Assembly (NCBI RefSeq): GCF_002929335.1
Contig: NZ_PJIL01000009.1
Coordinates: 1 to 64,000 of the forward strand
Reading direction: 5' to 3'
Source of the DNA: Arthrobacter sp. Y81
GTDB lineage: Bacteria > Actinomycetota > Actinomycetes > Actinomycetales > Micrococcaceae
DNA length: 64,000 nucleotides
Shown: piece after piece, positions 8,981 through 18,308 of the stretch
Layout: each line of letters opens with the position of its first letter
Position numbering within the stretch: position 1 is the first letter of the stretch
Made by a program: the position numbers and the translations under genes
The notes under the pieces: model-generated
Seen by the model: the letters and a program-made list of their open reading frames with translations, nothing else
Databases searched by the model: none
What the model was told of the DNA's origin: nothing

Positions 8981-9015
8981 ATTTGCGGATGAATTAGCCT
9001 TTCGTATCCGCAAAT
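8981..9015. promoter_or_regulatory. 10-bp perfect inverted repeat before the molybdate operon
   Basis: ATTTGCGGAT at 8981-8990 and its exact reverse complement ATCCGCAAAT at 9006-9015, separated by 15 bp. It lies 19 bp before the start of the HTH-TOBE regulator and is AT-richer than its surroundings. The position suggests an operator for autoregulated, molybdate-responsive control. The arms are about 2.4 helical turns apart, which fits two separate half-sites. Binding is inferred. Confidence 0.65.
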
Positions 9016-9034
9016 GAGGAAATATGCTTGTCTG

Positions 9035-9445
9035 ATGTCAACAATAAGGATCGCGGAAGCTGCCAGGTTCCTGGGCGTCAGCGACGATACCGTCCGCCGC
9101 TGGACCGAGAACGGAAGCCTCACTCCGGTGAAGGACGAATCCGGCCGCCTGGCCGTGGACGGGTTCGAGCTGGCCACTCTCGCCCGCGAACAGGCACAGC
9201 TTCCGGAAGATCCAACCCGGGTGGGCAGTTCGGCCCGCAACCGGTTCGTCGGCCTGGTCACGGGCATTACCGCGGACAAGGTCATGGCCCAGGTCGAACT
9301 GCAGTGTGGGCCGTTCCGGGTGGTGTCGCTGATGAGCAGCGAAGCCGTCCGGGAACTGGGCCTTGAGCTCGGCTCGGTGGCCACCGCCGTCGTCAAAGCC
9401 ACCACCGTGATCATTGAAACGCCCCACGGAAAGAGCATCGTGTGA
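9035..9445 (+). CDS. HTH - TOBE molybdate-responsive regulator
   Basis: A 136-residue protein combining an N-terminal MerR/excisionase-like helix-turn-helix (TIRIAEAARFLGVSDDTVRRW, about 3-23) with a C-terminal TOBE/molbindin domain (about 70-134). TOBE domains of this kind bind molybdate or tungstate oxyanions. It is therefore the likely sensor-regulator of the operon it heads, functionally analogous to ModE but with a different DNA-binding domain. The start at 9035 follows a GAGGAAAT ribosome site. Its TGA overlaps the modA GTG start by 4 bases. A perfect 10-bp inverted repeat lies just upstream. Confidence 0.85.
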   Translation: MSTIRIAEAARFLGVSDDTVRRWTENGSLTPVKDESGRLAVDGFELATLAREQAQLPEDPTRVGSSARNRFVGLVTGITADKVMAQVELQCGPFRVVSLMSSEAVRELGLELGSVATAVVKATTVIIETPHGKSIV

Positions 9446-10260
9446 ACGTCCGGAACCTGCGCCTTACCGCAGTGCTGGCACTTGGCGCCGTCGCCACCGG
9501 CCTGGCCGGTTGTGCCCCCGCATCGCAGTCGCCTTCAGCTGCCGCGTCTTCGAACGGGACTGCACCGCAAGAGGCACGGCAGCTGTCCGGGACCGTCACC
9601 GTCTTCGCAGCGGCGTCGCTCAAGGCAACGTTCACTAAACTGGCCGGCGAGTTCGAAGCGAAGAACCCCGGCACCAAGGTGACGCTCAGCTTCGCCGGTT
9701 CCTCGGACCTGGTCACACAGATCACCCAGGGTGCACCCGCTGACGTGTTTGCCTCGGCCGACACCAAGAACATGGCCAAGCTTTCCGACGCCAAACTCAT
9801 CGACGGTACGGCGACGGACTTCGCCACGAACGTCCTGGAGATCGCCGTCCCGCCGTCCAACCCGGCGTCGATCGACTCCTTCGCCGACCTCGCCAGGCCG
9901 GGCCTCAAGGTGGTTGTGTGTGCCAGCCAGGTCCCGTGCGGGGCCGCGACGGACACCGTGGAAAAGGCCTCCGGCGTCACGATTTCCCCGGTCAGCGAGG
10001 AATCATCCGTTACGGATGTCCTGGGCAAGGTGACCTCAGGTGAGGCCGACGCCGGCCTGGTGTACGTCACCGATGTGAAGGGCGCCGGCGACAAGGTGAA
10101 GGGAATCCACTTCGCCGAGGCCGGCAAAGCCGTCAACACCTATCCCATCGCCACAGTAGGCTCAAGCAGGAACAAGGAACTTGCCGCGGCCTTCATCGCC
10201 ATGGTGACTGGTACCGAAGGCAGGAAGACCCTCGCCGACGCCGGCTTCGGCGCACCGTAA
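9442..10260 (+). CDS. modA: Molybdate ABC transporter, substrate-binding lipoprotein
   Basis: A 272-residue ModA. An N-terminal lipoprotein signal ends in the lipobox LAGC with Cys24, so the mature protein is membrane-anchored outside the cell. The mature chain begins the ModA fold with [15 protein letters not shown], then [11 protein letters not shown] and [11 protein letters not shown], segments that contribute oxyanion-binding Ser and backbone groups in ModA proteins. It captures molybdate for ModBC. The GTG start overlaps the TGA of the regulator gene (GTGA). Supply of molybdenum matters here because a molybdopterin enzyme is encoded at 44.9-47.2 kb. Confidence 0.93.
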   Translation: MNVRNLRLTAVLALGAVATGLAGCAPASQSPSAAASSNGTAPQEARQLSGTVTVFAAASLKATFTKLAGEFEAKNPGTKVTLSFAGSSDLVTQITQGAPADVFASADTKNMAKLSDAKLIDGTATDFATNVLEIAVPPSNPASIDSFADLARPGLKVVVCASQVPCGAATDTVEKASGVTISPVSEESSVTDVLGKVTSGEADAGLVYVTDVKGAGDKVKGIHFAEAGKAVNTYPIATVGSSRNKELAAAFIAMVTGTEGRKTLADAGFGAP

Positions 10261-10267
10261 GGAGACC

Positions 10268-11152
10268 ATGGGACAGGCCAGGGCAAGCGGGTACGACGGG
10301 ATTCCGCGCTGGATCTACGGGATCGCCGCTGCGGGCGGCCTGTTCGTCCTGCTGCCGCTGGCAGCGATGGCGGCGAGGGTCAACTGGCCCCAGTTCATCC
10401 CGCTCGTGACGTCCGACTCCTCCCTGACGGCTCTCGGGCTCAGCCTGCGGACCTCGGCGGCGAGCACCGCCCTGTGCATCGTCTTCGGAGTGCCGTTGGC
10501 CTTGGTGCTGGCCCGTTCGACCTTCCCGGGCCAGCGCCTGCTGCGTGCCTTCGTGCTGTTACCGCTGGTGCTGCCGCCCGTGGTGGGCGGCATCGCCCTC
10601 CTGTACACCTTCGGCCGCCAGGGCCTACTGGGCCGGAGCCTGGAGGTCGCCGGGATCCAGATTGCGTTTTCGACGACGGCGGTGGTCCTCGCGCAGACGT
10701 TCGTGGCGCTGCCGTTCCTGGTGGTGAGTCTGGAAGGTGCGCTTCGGACCGCGGGTGGCCGGTACGAGGCCGTGGCCGCAACCCTCGGAGCCCGGCCCAC
10801 CACTGTGCTGCGCCGTGTCACCGTGCCGCTGGTGCTGCCCGGTCTGGCGTCCGGGGCTGTGCTCTCCTTCGCGCGGAGCCTCGGCGAGTTCGGCGCGACG
10901 CTCACCTTCGCGGGGAGCCTGCAGGGGGTGACCCGGACCCTGCCGCTGGAAATCTACCTGCAGCGGGAAACGGACGCCGATGCCGCCGTCGCGCTTTCCC
11001 TGGTGCTGGTGGCGGTCGCTGTGACCGTTGTGGGGCTGACGTACCGGCGACCGGGCACGCCGGGCCGGCGCAGTGCCCCGGCGGGTGCGGACCCGGCAGG
11101 CGCTGACCTGAGACGCGCCGCCGCCGGCGGACGACCGGACGGCAACCGGTGA
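10268..11152 (+). CDS. modB: Molybdate ABC transporter permease
   Basis: A 294-residue ABC permease with about six membrane segments. The cytoplasmic coupling-helix (EAA) region is visible as [19 protein letters not shown] around 165-183. Family resemblance to ModB is strong ([20 protein letters not shown], about 97-116), and the gene lies between modA and modC. A hydrophilic Ala/Gly/Arg-rich tail of about 35 residues follows the last helix. The stop overlaps the modC GTG start as GTGA, and an AAGGAG box precedes ATG 10268. Confidence 0.93.
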   Translation: MGQARASGYDGIPRWIYGIAAAGGLFVLLPLAAMAARVNWPQFIPLVTSDSSLTALGLSLRTSAASTALCIVFGVPLALVLARSTFPGQRLLRAFVLLPLVLPPVVGGIALLYTFGRQGLLGRSLEVAGIQIAFSTTAVVLAQTFVALPFLVVSLEGALRTAGGRYEAVAATLGARPTTVLRRVTVPLVLPGLASGAVLSFARSLGEFGATLTFAGSLQGVTRTLPLEIYLQRETDADAAVALSLVLVAVAVTVVGLTYRRPGTPGRRSAPAGADPAGADLRRAAAGGRPDGNR

Positions 11153-12207
11153 GCTTTCACGTGCAGGCAACGCTGGGCACCCGCGGATTCGACGTCGGTC
11201 TGGGCCTTGCGCCGGGCGAAACCGTGGCGGTACTTGGCCCTAACGGGGCAGGGAAATCCACCCTTCTGAATGTCATTGCCGGACTCCTGCGGCCCGATTC
11301 CGGCCGGGCCGAAATCGATGGAAAGGTGCTGTTCGACCTCGACGGCGGCGCCAGCACCTGGACCGCACCGCACCACCGCGGAACGGCCCTCCTCGCGCAG
11401 GAGCCGTTGCTGTTCCCGCACCTCAGCGCCCTGGAAAATGTGGCCTTTGGACCACGCAGCGCTGGGATTCGGCGGAAAACCGCCCGGGAGTCGGCCCGGA
11501 AGTGGCTGGCCGCGGTGGACGCCGGGGAACTGGAAGCACGGCGGCCGGCCGAACTCTCCGGTGGACAGGCGCAGCGCGTGGCGGTGGCCCGGGCGCTGGC
11601 GGCCAACCCCGAGGTGCTGCTGCTGGACGAGCCCATGGCAGCCCTGGACATCCATGCCGCGCCGCTGCTCCGCAGGCTCCTGAAGAAGGTCCTGGCCGGG
11701 CGTCGCGCCATCATCATCACCCACGACGTCCTGGACGCCCTGATGCTGGCCGACCGCGTGATTATCCTGGAGGCCGGCAGGATCACCGAGGAGGGTCCTA
11801 CCCAGGAGGTCCTGCAGCGGCCGCGGAGCCGGTTCGCCGCCGGGCTGGCCGGCCTCAACCTCTTTCCGGGGACGCTCACCTCCACCGGCATCCGGACAGC
11901 AGAGGGCCTGGAGGTGGCCGGGCACCAGGACGAGGAAGTATTCCCGGCCGGCGCCGGGCAGCCCGGCGTAGCCGCATTTCCGCCGTCGGCCGTTTCCGTG
12001 TTCCTGACCGACGCGCACGGCAGTCCCCGGAACTCATTCGCCGTCACGGTTACGGACCTGGAGCAGCACGGGGACCAAATCCGGGTCCGGGCCGATGGGA
12101 TGTCCGCCGACATCACTCCCGCAGCCTCGGCGGACTTGGGGCTCGCCCCGGGAATGACGGTCTATTTCGTGATCAAGGCGGCTGCAGTCGCCGTCTATCC
12201 CGCCTAG
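11149..12207 (+). CDS. modC: Molybdate ABC transporter ATP-binding protein
   Basis: A 352-residue ModC. The nucleotide-binding domain has Walker [10 protein letters not shown] near 30-38, signature LSGGQAQR near 137-144 and Walker [13 protein letters not shown] near 155-166. A C-terminal TOBE domain (about 285-350) is typical of ModC, where it can sense molybdate and inhibit transport. Start GTG 11149 overlaps the modB stop. It ends the operon; the next gene, betT, starts 189 bp later and probably has its own promoter. Confidence 0.94.
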   Translation: MSFHVQATLGTRGFDVGLGLAPGETVAVLGPNGAGKSTLLNVIAGLLRPDSGRAEIDGKVLFDLDGGASTWTAPHHRGTALLAQEPLLFPHLSALENVAFGPRSAGIRRKTARESARKWLAAVDAGELEARRPAELSGGQAQRVAVARALAANPEVLLLDEPMAALDIHAAPLLRRLLKKVLAGRRAIIITHDVLDALMLADRVIILEAGRITEEGPTQEVLQRPRSRFAAGLAGLNLFPGTLTSTGIRTAEGLEVAGHQDEEVFPAGAGQPGVAAFPPSAVSVFLTDAHGSPRNSFAVTVTDLEQHGDQIRVRADGMSADITPAASADLGLAPGMTVYFVIKAAAVAVYPA

Positions 12208-12396
12208 CAAACGCCCCCAAACTGCGGTAAACGGTACCAAACGAGTGAGTAGTCTCATAAAACTTGGGGGTGCGGTGGAGCGCGTTGATAGCGTCGAAAG
12301 CCAAGCCAGACGCAATGAGACGCCCGGCCCGGCTTCCGCGCGCCAACGCGCCGCGCCGGTTGACCGGGCGTCTGGACCGCAGCTTCAAAAACTGAA

Positions 12397-14628
12397 ATGG
12401 GACCGATGAGCCAGAACTCCACAGCGCCCTCCGGCGCGCCGTCAGGACCTGAAGTGTCCGCAGGGCCGCCGGCCACAGGACCGCCAGGGCAGGCATCCCC
12501 GGCGTCAGGCGGGCCATACGGGCCAGGCGGGCCGGCCGCGCCGGACACCGGACCCGAACGCACAACACGGGTCAACAAGACCGTCTTCTTCGGCTCGGCG
12601 ACGGGGGTCGTGGGAATCGCGTTGTGGGCCATCCTCGCCAAGGACAATGCCGAGGCCGTCATAGGCTCCATGGTGGGCTGGGTGTCCACCAACATGGGGT
12701 GGTACTACTTCCTGATCGTCACGGCCGTGGTGGCTTTCGTCCTCGTGACCGCGCTGTCCCGGGTGGGGAAGACCAAGCTCGGCCCGGACCATTCCAAGCC
12801 CCAGTTCGGCATGTTCACCTGGGCCGCCATGCTGTTCGCCGCCGGCATCGGCATCGACCTGATGTTCTTCTCCGTGTCGGAGCCGGTCAGCCAGTACCTG
12901 GCCCCGCCGCAGGGCGAAGGCGGTAATGCGGAAGCCGCACGCCAGGCTCTGGTCTGGACCCTGTTCCACTACGGCATCACCGGCTGGGCGCTCTACGCGC
13001 TGATGGGGCTGGCCCTGGGCTACTTTGCTTACCGGCACAACCTTCCGCTGAGCATCCGCTCCGCGCTGTACCCGATCTTTGGCAAGAGGATCGAAGGCCC
13101 GGTGGGGCATGCCGTGGACATCGCCGCCCTGCTCGGCACCATCTTCGGCATCGCCACCTCGCTGGGCATCGGCGTCGTGCAGCTCAACTACGGGTTGAAC
13201 TTCATGTTCGGCATTCCCGAGAACCTCTCGGTGCAGATCGGCCTGATCGCGCTGTCCGTGGTGATGGCCACCGTCTCCGTGGTCTCCGGCGTCGAAAAGG
13301 GCATCCGGCGGCTGTCCGAACTCAACGTCATCATGGCCGTGGCCCTGATGCTGTTCGTGCTGGTGGCCGGCAAGACCAGCTTCCTGCTGGACGGCATCGT
13401 GCAGAACATCGGCGACGTCATGAGCCGCTTCCCGTCCATGACCCTTGATACGTTCGCGTACGATCGGCCTACCGACTGGATGAATGCCTGGACCCTGTTC
13501 TTCTGGGCGTGGTGGATTGCCTGGGCGCCCTTCGTGGGGCTCTTCCTGGCCCGCATCTCCCGCGGCCGGACAATCCGCCAGTTCGTGCTCGGCACCATGA
13601 CCGTGCCCTTCATCTTCATCCTGCTGTGGATCTCGGTCTTCGGAAACTCCAGCATCGACCTGATCATGAACGGCAACGCGGCCTTCGGCGAGGCGGCCAT
13701 GAGCCACCCGGAGCGCGGCTTCTACAGCCTGCTGTCCCAGTACCCCGGAGTTCCGGTGACGGCCGCCGTCGCCACCTTCACGGGACTGCTGTTCTATGTC
13801 ACCTCAGCGGACTCCGGGGCGCTGGTGATGGCAAACTTCACCTCGCACCTCAAGGATGCCGACGCCGACGGTCCGGAATGGATGCGCGTGTTCTGGGCGG
13901 TGGCCACCGGCCTGCTGACCCTGGCCATGCTGATGGTGGGAGGGGTGTCCACGCTGCAGAACGCGACGATTGTGATGGGCCTGCCGCTGTCCCTGCTCCT
14001 GGTGTTCATCATGCTGGGGCTGTACAAGGCCCTGCGGGTGGAGAACTCCCTCAACGACAGCTACCGGGCCAGCCTGCCGGGCATCATCACCGGCCGGGCA
14101 GGCGAACAGCGCGGTGGACGCAGCTGGCGGCAGCGGCTCACCCGTGCCATGAGCTACCCCGGGCGCCGGCAGACCACGCGCTTCATGGAAACCGTGGCGG
14201 TTCCGGCGCTGCGCGAGGTCAGCGAGGAACTGAAGACCCAGGGCGCCGAGACGGTCCTTTCGGTGTCCACGGTGGAATCCTGCGGGATCGACAGCATCGA
14301 CCTGCAGCTTGCCATGGGGGAGGAGCGGCCCTTCAAGTACCAGATCTATCCGGTGCAGTACGAGACGCCGTCCTACGCGACCAGGCGGGCAGACCCGGAC
14401 GACCACTACTACCGGATGGAAGTGTTCTCCCTCGAGGGCAGCCACGGCTACGACCTCATGGGCTACACCAAGGAACAGGTCATCACCGATGTCCTTGACC
14501 ATTACGAACAGCACCTGGAATTCCTGCACCTAAACCGTGCAGCACCGGGGAACACCGTCCTCGTCGAGGACCAGGTGGCAAAAGACAATTGGGAATCAGA
14601 CTTCGAAACGCAGGAGGCAGCGAAATGA
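12397..14628 (+). CDS. betT: BCCT-family choline transporter, BetT type
   Basis: A 743-residue BCCT carrier with 12 membrane segments, a hydrophilic Pro/Gly-rich N-terminus of about 55 residues and a long cytoplasmic C-terminal domain of about 170 residues ending close to the E. coli BetT pattern (GYDLMGYTKEQVITDVLDHY). The unwound helix reads GIGIDLMFF. The Asp where Na+-coupled members have Gly is characteristic of the proton-coupled choline carrier BetT, so I infer high-affinity choline/H+ symport. It heads betT-betB-betA, and its TGA overlaps the betB ATG. The start is either 12397 or 12406; neither has a strong ribosome site. CCCCCAA and TTGGGGG arms (12214-12220, 12264-12270) lie upstream. 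Confidence 0.9.
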   Translation: MGPMSQNSTAPSGAPSGPEVSAGPPATGPPGQASPASGGPYGPGGPAAPDTGPERTTRVNKTVFFGSATGVVGIALWAILAKDNAEAVIGSMVGWVSTNMGWYYFLIVTAVVAFVLVTALSRVGKTKLGPDHSKPQFGMFTWAAMLFAAGIGIDLMFFSVSEPVSQYLAPPQGEGGNAEAARQALVWTLFHYGITGWALYALMGLALGYFAYRHNLPLSIRSALYPIFGKRIEGPVGHAVDIAALLGTIFGIATSLGIGVVQLNYGLNFMFGIPENLSVQIGLIALSVVMATVSVVSGVEKGIRRLSELNVIMAVALMLFVLVAGKTSFLLDGIVQNIGDVMSRFPSMTLDTFAYDRPTDWMNAWTLFFWAWWIAWAPFVGLFLARISRGRTIRQFVLGTMTVPFIFILLWISVFGNSSIDLIMNGNAAFGEAAMSHPERGFYSLLSQYPGVPVTAAVATFTGLLFYVTSADSGALVMANFTSHLKDADADGPEWMRVFWAVATGLLTLAMLMVGGVSTLQNATIVMGLPLSLLLVFIMLGLYKALRVENSLNDSYRASLPGIITGRAGEQRGGRSWRQRLTRAMSYPGRRQTTRFMETVAVPALREVSEELKTQGAETVLSVSTVESCGIDSIDLQLAMGEERPFKYQIYPVQYETPSYATRRADPDDHYYRMEVFSLEGSHGYDLMGYTKEQVITDVLDHYEQHLEFLHLNRAAPGNTVLVEDQVAKDNWESDFETQEAAK

Positions 14629-16139
14629 CCACCGCAACGCTATTCATCGGCGGCACTTGGAGTGCGGCGTCCGACGGCGGCACCCGGGAGATCCGCTGCC
14701 CGGCCGACGGCGAGCCGGCCGGCGTCGTCTCCGAAGCCAACGCCTACGACGCGGTCCGTGCGGTCGCCGCCGCCAGGGAGGCGTTCGACGGCGGCGAGTG
14801 GGCCGGCATCCCGGCCCTGGAGCGCGGCTCGTTCCTGCTGCGAGTGGCCGCGAGGCTGCGGGAGCGGAAGGACGAATTCGCCCGCGCCGAAACGCTGGAC
14901 ACCGGCAAACGCCTGGTGGAAAGCGAAATCGACATGGACGACATCGCCAACTGCTTCGAGTACTTCGGCAAGATCTCGGGCCAGGACTCCGGCCGGCTCG
15001 TGGACGCCGGCAGCAGCACCGTGGTCAGCCGGATCGAATACGAACCCGTGGGCGTCTGCGCGTTGATCGCCCCCTGGAACTACCCGCTGCTCCAGGCCGC
15101 ATGGAAGATCGCCCCGGCGCTCGCGGCCGGCTGCAGCTTTGTGCTCAAGCCCAGCGAGCTCACACCCCACACCGCGATCCTGATGATGGAGGTCCTGGAA
15201 GAACTGGGCCTGCCCGCGGGCGTGGCCAACCTCGTCCTGGGCGACGGTAAGACTGTCGGTTCCGTGCTTTCCGGCAACCCGGACGTGGACCTGGTGTCTT
15301 TCACCGGCGGACTCGAAACCGGCAAGACCATCGCCGCCTCGGCAGCCGCCACGGTCAAGAAGGTGGCCCTGGAGCTCGGCGGGAAGAACCCCAACATCAT
15401 CTTCGCGGACGCCGACTTCGACGCCGCCCTGGACAATGCGCTCAACGCCGCGTTCGTCCACTCCGGCCAGGTCTGCTCCGCCGGCTCGCGGCTGATTATC
15501 GAGGAATCCATCGCCGAACGGTTCGTGGACGAGCTGGTGCGCCGGGCGGAGCGGATCCGCCTGGGCGGTCCCTTCGACCCCGACGCCGAGACCGGGCCGC
15601 TGATCTCCGCCGCCCACCGCGACAAGGTGGCCGCCTACGTGGACAAAGGCATCGCCGAAGGCGCACGCCTGCGTTGCGGCGGAAAGTGGGGCGACGGCGA
15701 GCTCAAGAAGGGGTACTACTACCTGCCCACCGTCCTGGACCAGGTCACCAGCGGAATGTCCGTCCTCAGGGACGAGGCCTTTGGCCCGGTGGTCACCGTG
15801 GAAACCTTCACCACCGAAGCGGAAGCCGTCCGGCTGGGCAATGACACCCACTACGGCCTGGCCGGTGCCGTCTGGTCCCAGGACGCCGGCAAGAGCCAGC
15901 GGATGGCCCGCAGACTGCGCCACGGCACCATCTGGATCAACGACTTCCACCCCTACCTGCCGCAGGCGGAGTGGGGCGGGTTCGGCCAGTCCGGCGTCGG
16001 CCGGGAGCTGGGACCCACGGGCCTGGCCGAATACCAGGAAGCCAAGCATGTTTATCACAACATCGATCCGCAGGTGACGGGCTGGTTTGCGGACCACGCC
16101 GCAGCCGGGAACACAGACGCCGCCGCAGAGGGGAAGTAA
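14625..16139 (+). CDS. betB: Betaine aldehyde dehydrogenase
   Basis: A 504-residue NAD(P)+-dependent aldehyde dehydrogenase. The oxyanion and active-site motifs are present: PWNYPLLQAAWK, the Glu in LELGGKNPN (about 250) and the catalytic Cys in SGQVCSAGSR (about 285). Placement between a choline carrier and a choline-dehydrogenase-type gene makes betaine aldehyde the expected substrate, giving glycine betaine. The start ATG 14625 overlaps the betT stop as ATGA and has AGGAGG 7 bases upstream; a longer in-frame reading has no such site. A second, clearly paralogous copy lies at 39681-41231. Confidence 0.92.
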   Translation: MTTATLFIGGTWSAASDGGTREIRCPADGEPAGVVSEANAYDAVRAVAAAREAFDGGEWAGIPALERGSFLLRVAARLRERKDEFARAETLDTGKRLVESEIDMDDIANCFEYFGKISGQDSGRLVDAGSSTVVSRIEYEPVGVCALIAPWNYPLLQAAWKIAPALAAGCSFVLKPSELTPHTAILMMEVLEELGLPAGVANLVLGDGKTVGSVLSGNPDVDLVSFTGGLETGKTIAASAAATVKKVALELGGKNPNIIFADADFDAALDNALNAAFVHSGQVCSAGSRLIIEESIAERFVDELVRRAERIRLGGPFDPDAETGPLISAAHRDKVAAYVDKGIAEGARLRCGGKWGDGELKKGYYYLPTVLDQVTSGMSVLRDEAFGPVVTVETFTTEAEAVRLGNDTHYGLAGAVWSQDAGKSQRMARRLRHGTIWINDFHPYLPQAEWGGFGQSGVGRELGPTGLAEYQEAKHVYHNIDPQVTGWFADHAAAGNTDAAAEGK

Positions 16140-16145
16140 GCGCAT

Positions 16146-17726
16146 ATGACAGCCTTGGACAAGACGGACTTCGACTACATCGTCATCGGCGGCGGTTCCG
16201 CCGGTGCGGCAGTGGCCTCACGGCTGAGCGAGGACCCTTCGGTGGAAGTGGCGCTGGTGGAAGCCGGGCCTGACGACCGCGGCGTGGCGGCCATCCTGCA
16301 GCTGGACCGCTGGATGGAGCTGCTGGAATCCGGTTATGACTGGGACTACCCCATCGAGGAGCAGGAAAACGGCAACTCCTTCATGCGCCACGCCCGCGCC
16401 AAGGTGATGGGCGGCTGCTCCAGCCACAACTCCTGCATCGCCTTCTGGGCTCCCCGCGAGGACCTCGACGAGTGGGAACAGAAGTTCGGCGCCACCGGTT
16501 GGAACGCCGAGATGGCCTACCGGCTGTACAAGCACCTGGAAACGAACGAGGACGCCGGTCCGGACGCGCCGCATCATGGTGACAGCGGCCCTGTGCACCT
16601 GATGAACGTGCCCGCGGCGGACCCCTGCGGCCGCGCCCTGCTGGATGCCTGCGAGGAATCCGGCATCCCGCGGGTGCGCTTCAACTCCGGCGAAACCGTG
16701 GTCGACGGCGCCAACTTCTTCCAGATCAACCGCCGCGCCGACGGTACCCGATCGTCGTCGTCCGTTTCCTACATCCACCCGGTCATGGACCGGCCCAACT
16801 TCACCCTGTTGACCGGGCTGCGCGCCCGCGAACTGAAGTTCACCGCGGACAACCGCTGTACCGGCGTCGACGTCGTGGACAACTCCTTCGGGAAGACCCA
16901 CGCCCTGACCGCACGCGCCGAGGTGATCCTGTCCGCCGGCGCCATCGATTCGCCCAAGCTGCTGATGCTATCCGGGATCGGCCCGGCCGCGCAGCTGGAA
17001 GAGTTCGGCATTCCGGTCCGCTCCGATTCGCCCGGAGTGGGCGAGCACCTGCAGGACCACCCCGAAGGTGTTATCCAGTGGGAGGCCCGGAAGCCCATGC
17101 CGGAGTCGTCCACCCAGTGGTGGGAAATCGGGATCTTCACCACCACCGAAGCGGGCCTGGACCGGCCGGACCTGATGTTCCACTACGGCTCCGTGCCGTT
17201 CGACATGCACACCCTGCGCCAGGGCTACCCGACGACGGACAACGGCTTCTGCCTCACGCCGAACGTCACGCACGCCAGGTCGCGTGGAACGGTCCGGCTC
17301 CGCAGCCGCGACTACCGGGACAAGCCCAAGGTGGATCCGCGGTACTTCACCCACCCGCACGACATGCGCGTGATGGTGGCGGGCATCCGCAAGGCCCGGG
17401 AGATCGTGGCACAGCCGGCCATGGCCGAGTGGGCGGGCAAGGAACTCTACCCGGGCGAGGCCGTCCAGACCGATGCGGAAATCACGGACTACATCCGCAA
17501 GACCCACAACACGGTCTACCACCCCGCGGGAACTGTCCGGATGGGCGCTGCGGACGATGCGATGTCCCCGCTGGATCCGGAGCTGCGGGTGAAGGGCGTG
17601 ACCGGGCTGCGCGTGGCGGATGCCTCCGTCATGCCCGAGCTGACCACAGTGAACCCGAACATCACCACCATGATGATCGGGGAGCGCTGCGCGGAACTCG
17701 TCAGGGCCGCGCGGCAGGCTTCCTAG
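16146..17726 (+). CDS. betA: GMC oxidoreductase, choline dehydrogenase type
   Basis: A 526-residue FAD-dependent GMC-family enzyme. The N-terminal dinucleotide fold has GGGSAGAAVASRLSE near 13-27; the GMC signature region GGCSSHNSCIAFW is near 86-98; and the active-site HPAGTVRMG is near 459-467 with NPNITTMM near 503. Context (betT-betB-betA) points to choline oxidation to betaine aldehyde. It is shorter than, and clearly different from, the second choline dehydrogenase at 37944-39671, so it may be an oxidase/dehydrogenase of a different subgroup. Its TAG shares a CTAG with the opposite gene's stop codon. Confidence 0.87.
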   Translation: MTALDKTDFDYIVIGGGSAGAAVASRLSEDPSVEVALVEAGPDDRGVAAILQLDRWMELLESGYDWDYPIEEQENGNSFMRHARAKVMGGCSSHNSCIAFWAPREDLDEWEQKFGATGWNAEMAYRLYKHLETNEDAGPDAPHHGDSGPVHLMNVPAADPCGRALLDACEESGIPRVRFNSGETVVDGANFFQINRRADGTRSSSSVSYIHPVMDRPNFTLLTGLRARELKFTADNRCTGVDVVDNSFGKTHALTARAEVILSAGAIDSPKLLMLSGIGPAAQLEEFGIPVRSDSPGVGEHLQDHPEGVIQWEARKPMPESSTQWWEIGIFTTTEAGLDRPDLMFHYGSVPFDMHTLRQGYPTTDNGFCLTPNVTHARSRGTVRLRSRDYRDKPKVDPRYFTHPHDMRVMVAGIRKAREIVAQPAMAEWAGKELYPGEAVQTDAEITDYIRKTHNTVYHPAGTVRMGAADDAMSPLDPELRVKGVTGLRVADASVMPELTTVNPNITTMMIGERCAELVRAARQAS

Positions 17727-18232
17727 CGCGCTTCGGATTCATCCTTGGCTTCGCGCCGCACGGGGTGCTGGCTGGTGATGGACACGCGGTTGAACGCGTT
17801 CATGGTGATCACCAGCCAGCTCACCGCCGAATACTCTGCCGCATTCAGGTGCTGCCGGGCATAGCCGTCCTCACGGTCCCGCGTGTGGGCGTCCGGCAGG
17901 GTGGTGATGGACTCCGCCAGCGCCAAGGCCGCGCGTTCCTTCTCGGTGAAGAGGGCGGTGTCCCGCCAGGCTGCCAGGACGGCGAGCCGCTGCGTGGTTT
18001 CCCCCTTCTTGAGGGCATCGGCAACGTGCATGTTCAGGCAATAGGCGCAGCCGTTGATCTGCGAGATGCGGACGTTGAGGAGCTCCGTGAGGGCCCTGCT
18101 GATGCCGGCCTCGTCAGCCGCTTCCCGTGCTTTGAGGCCCAGTCCGTTAAGTGCTCGCCAGACCGACGGGCTCTCCTTGTCGATGAAGATGTGCTGGGTG
18201 GTGGGGTGCGGGGCTTCAGGGGTCTGGTCCAT
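17723..18232 (-). CDS. Carboxymuconolactone decarboxylase / AhpD-like protein
   Basis: A 169-residue protein with the AhpD core: NGCAYCLNMH with Cys62, Cys65 and His69, and Glu50 upstream, matching the peroxidase CxxC-x3-H pattern. Such proteins act as thiol peroxidases or reduce peroxiredoxin partners. I chose ATG 18232 because the family begins nearby; a longer in-frame reading starts at a non-ATG codon without a clear ribosome site. An array of TGACA/TGTCA half-sites lies 25-52 bp upstream. It is convergent with betA, sharing a 4-bp CTAG. Confidence 0.82.
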   Translation of the reverse strand: MDQTPEAPHPTTQHIFIDKESPSVWRALNGLGLKAREAADEAGISRALTELLNVRISQINGCAYCLNMHVADALKKGETTQRLAVLAAWRDTALFTEKERAALALAESITTLPDAHTRDREDGYARQHLNAAEYSAVSWLVITMNAFNRVSITSQHPVRREAKDESEAR

Positions 18233-18256
18233 GGATCCCAGAATACCCACCCCTGC

Positions 18257-18284
18257 ATGACAGGTTTTGTCATTATCGTGACAA
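18257..18284. promoter_or_regulatory. Three-half-site TGACA operator candidate
   Basis: Three alternating half-sites form two overlapping inverted repeats: ATGACA-N5-TGTCAT at 18257-18273 and TTGTCA-N6-TGACAA at 18267-18284. They sit 25-52 bp upstream of the AhpD-like gene start. The spacing suits dimers bound side by side. No regulator gene is adjacent, so the binder is unknown. Confidence 0.5.
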
Positions 18285-18308
18285 GCGCAAGAAAGCATTG
18301 TAGTGTTT

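Noticed and set aside
12214-12270. CCCCCAA ... TTGGGGG inverted repeat as the betT operator.
   Set aside because: The arms are 43 bp apart and low in complexity; no BetI-type regulator gene is in the window. It is mentioned only in the betT entry.
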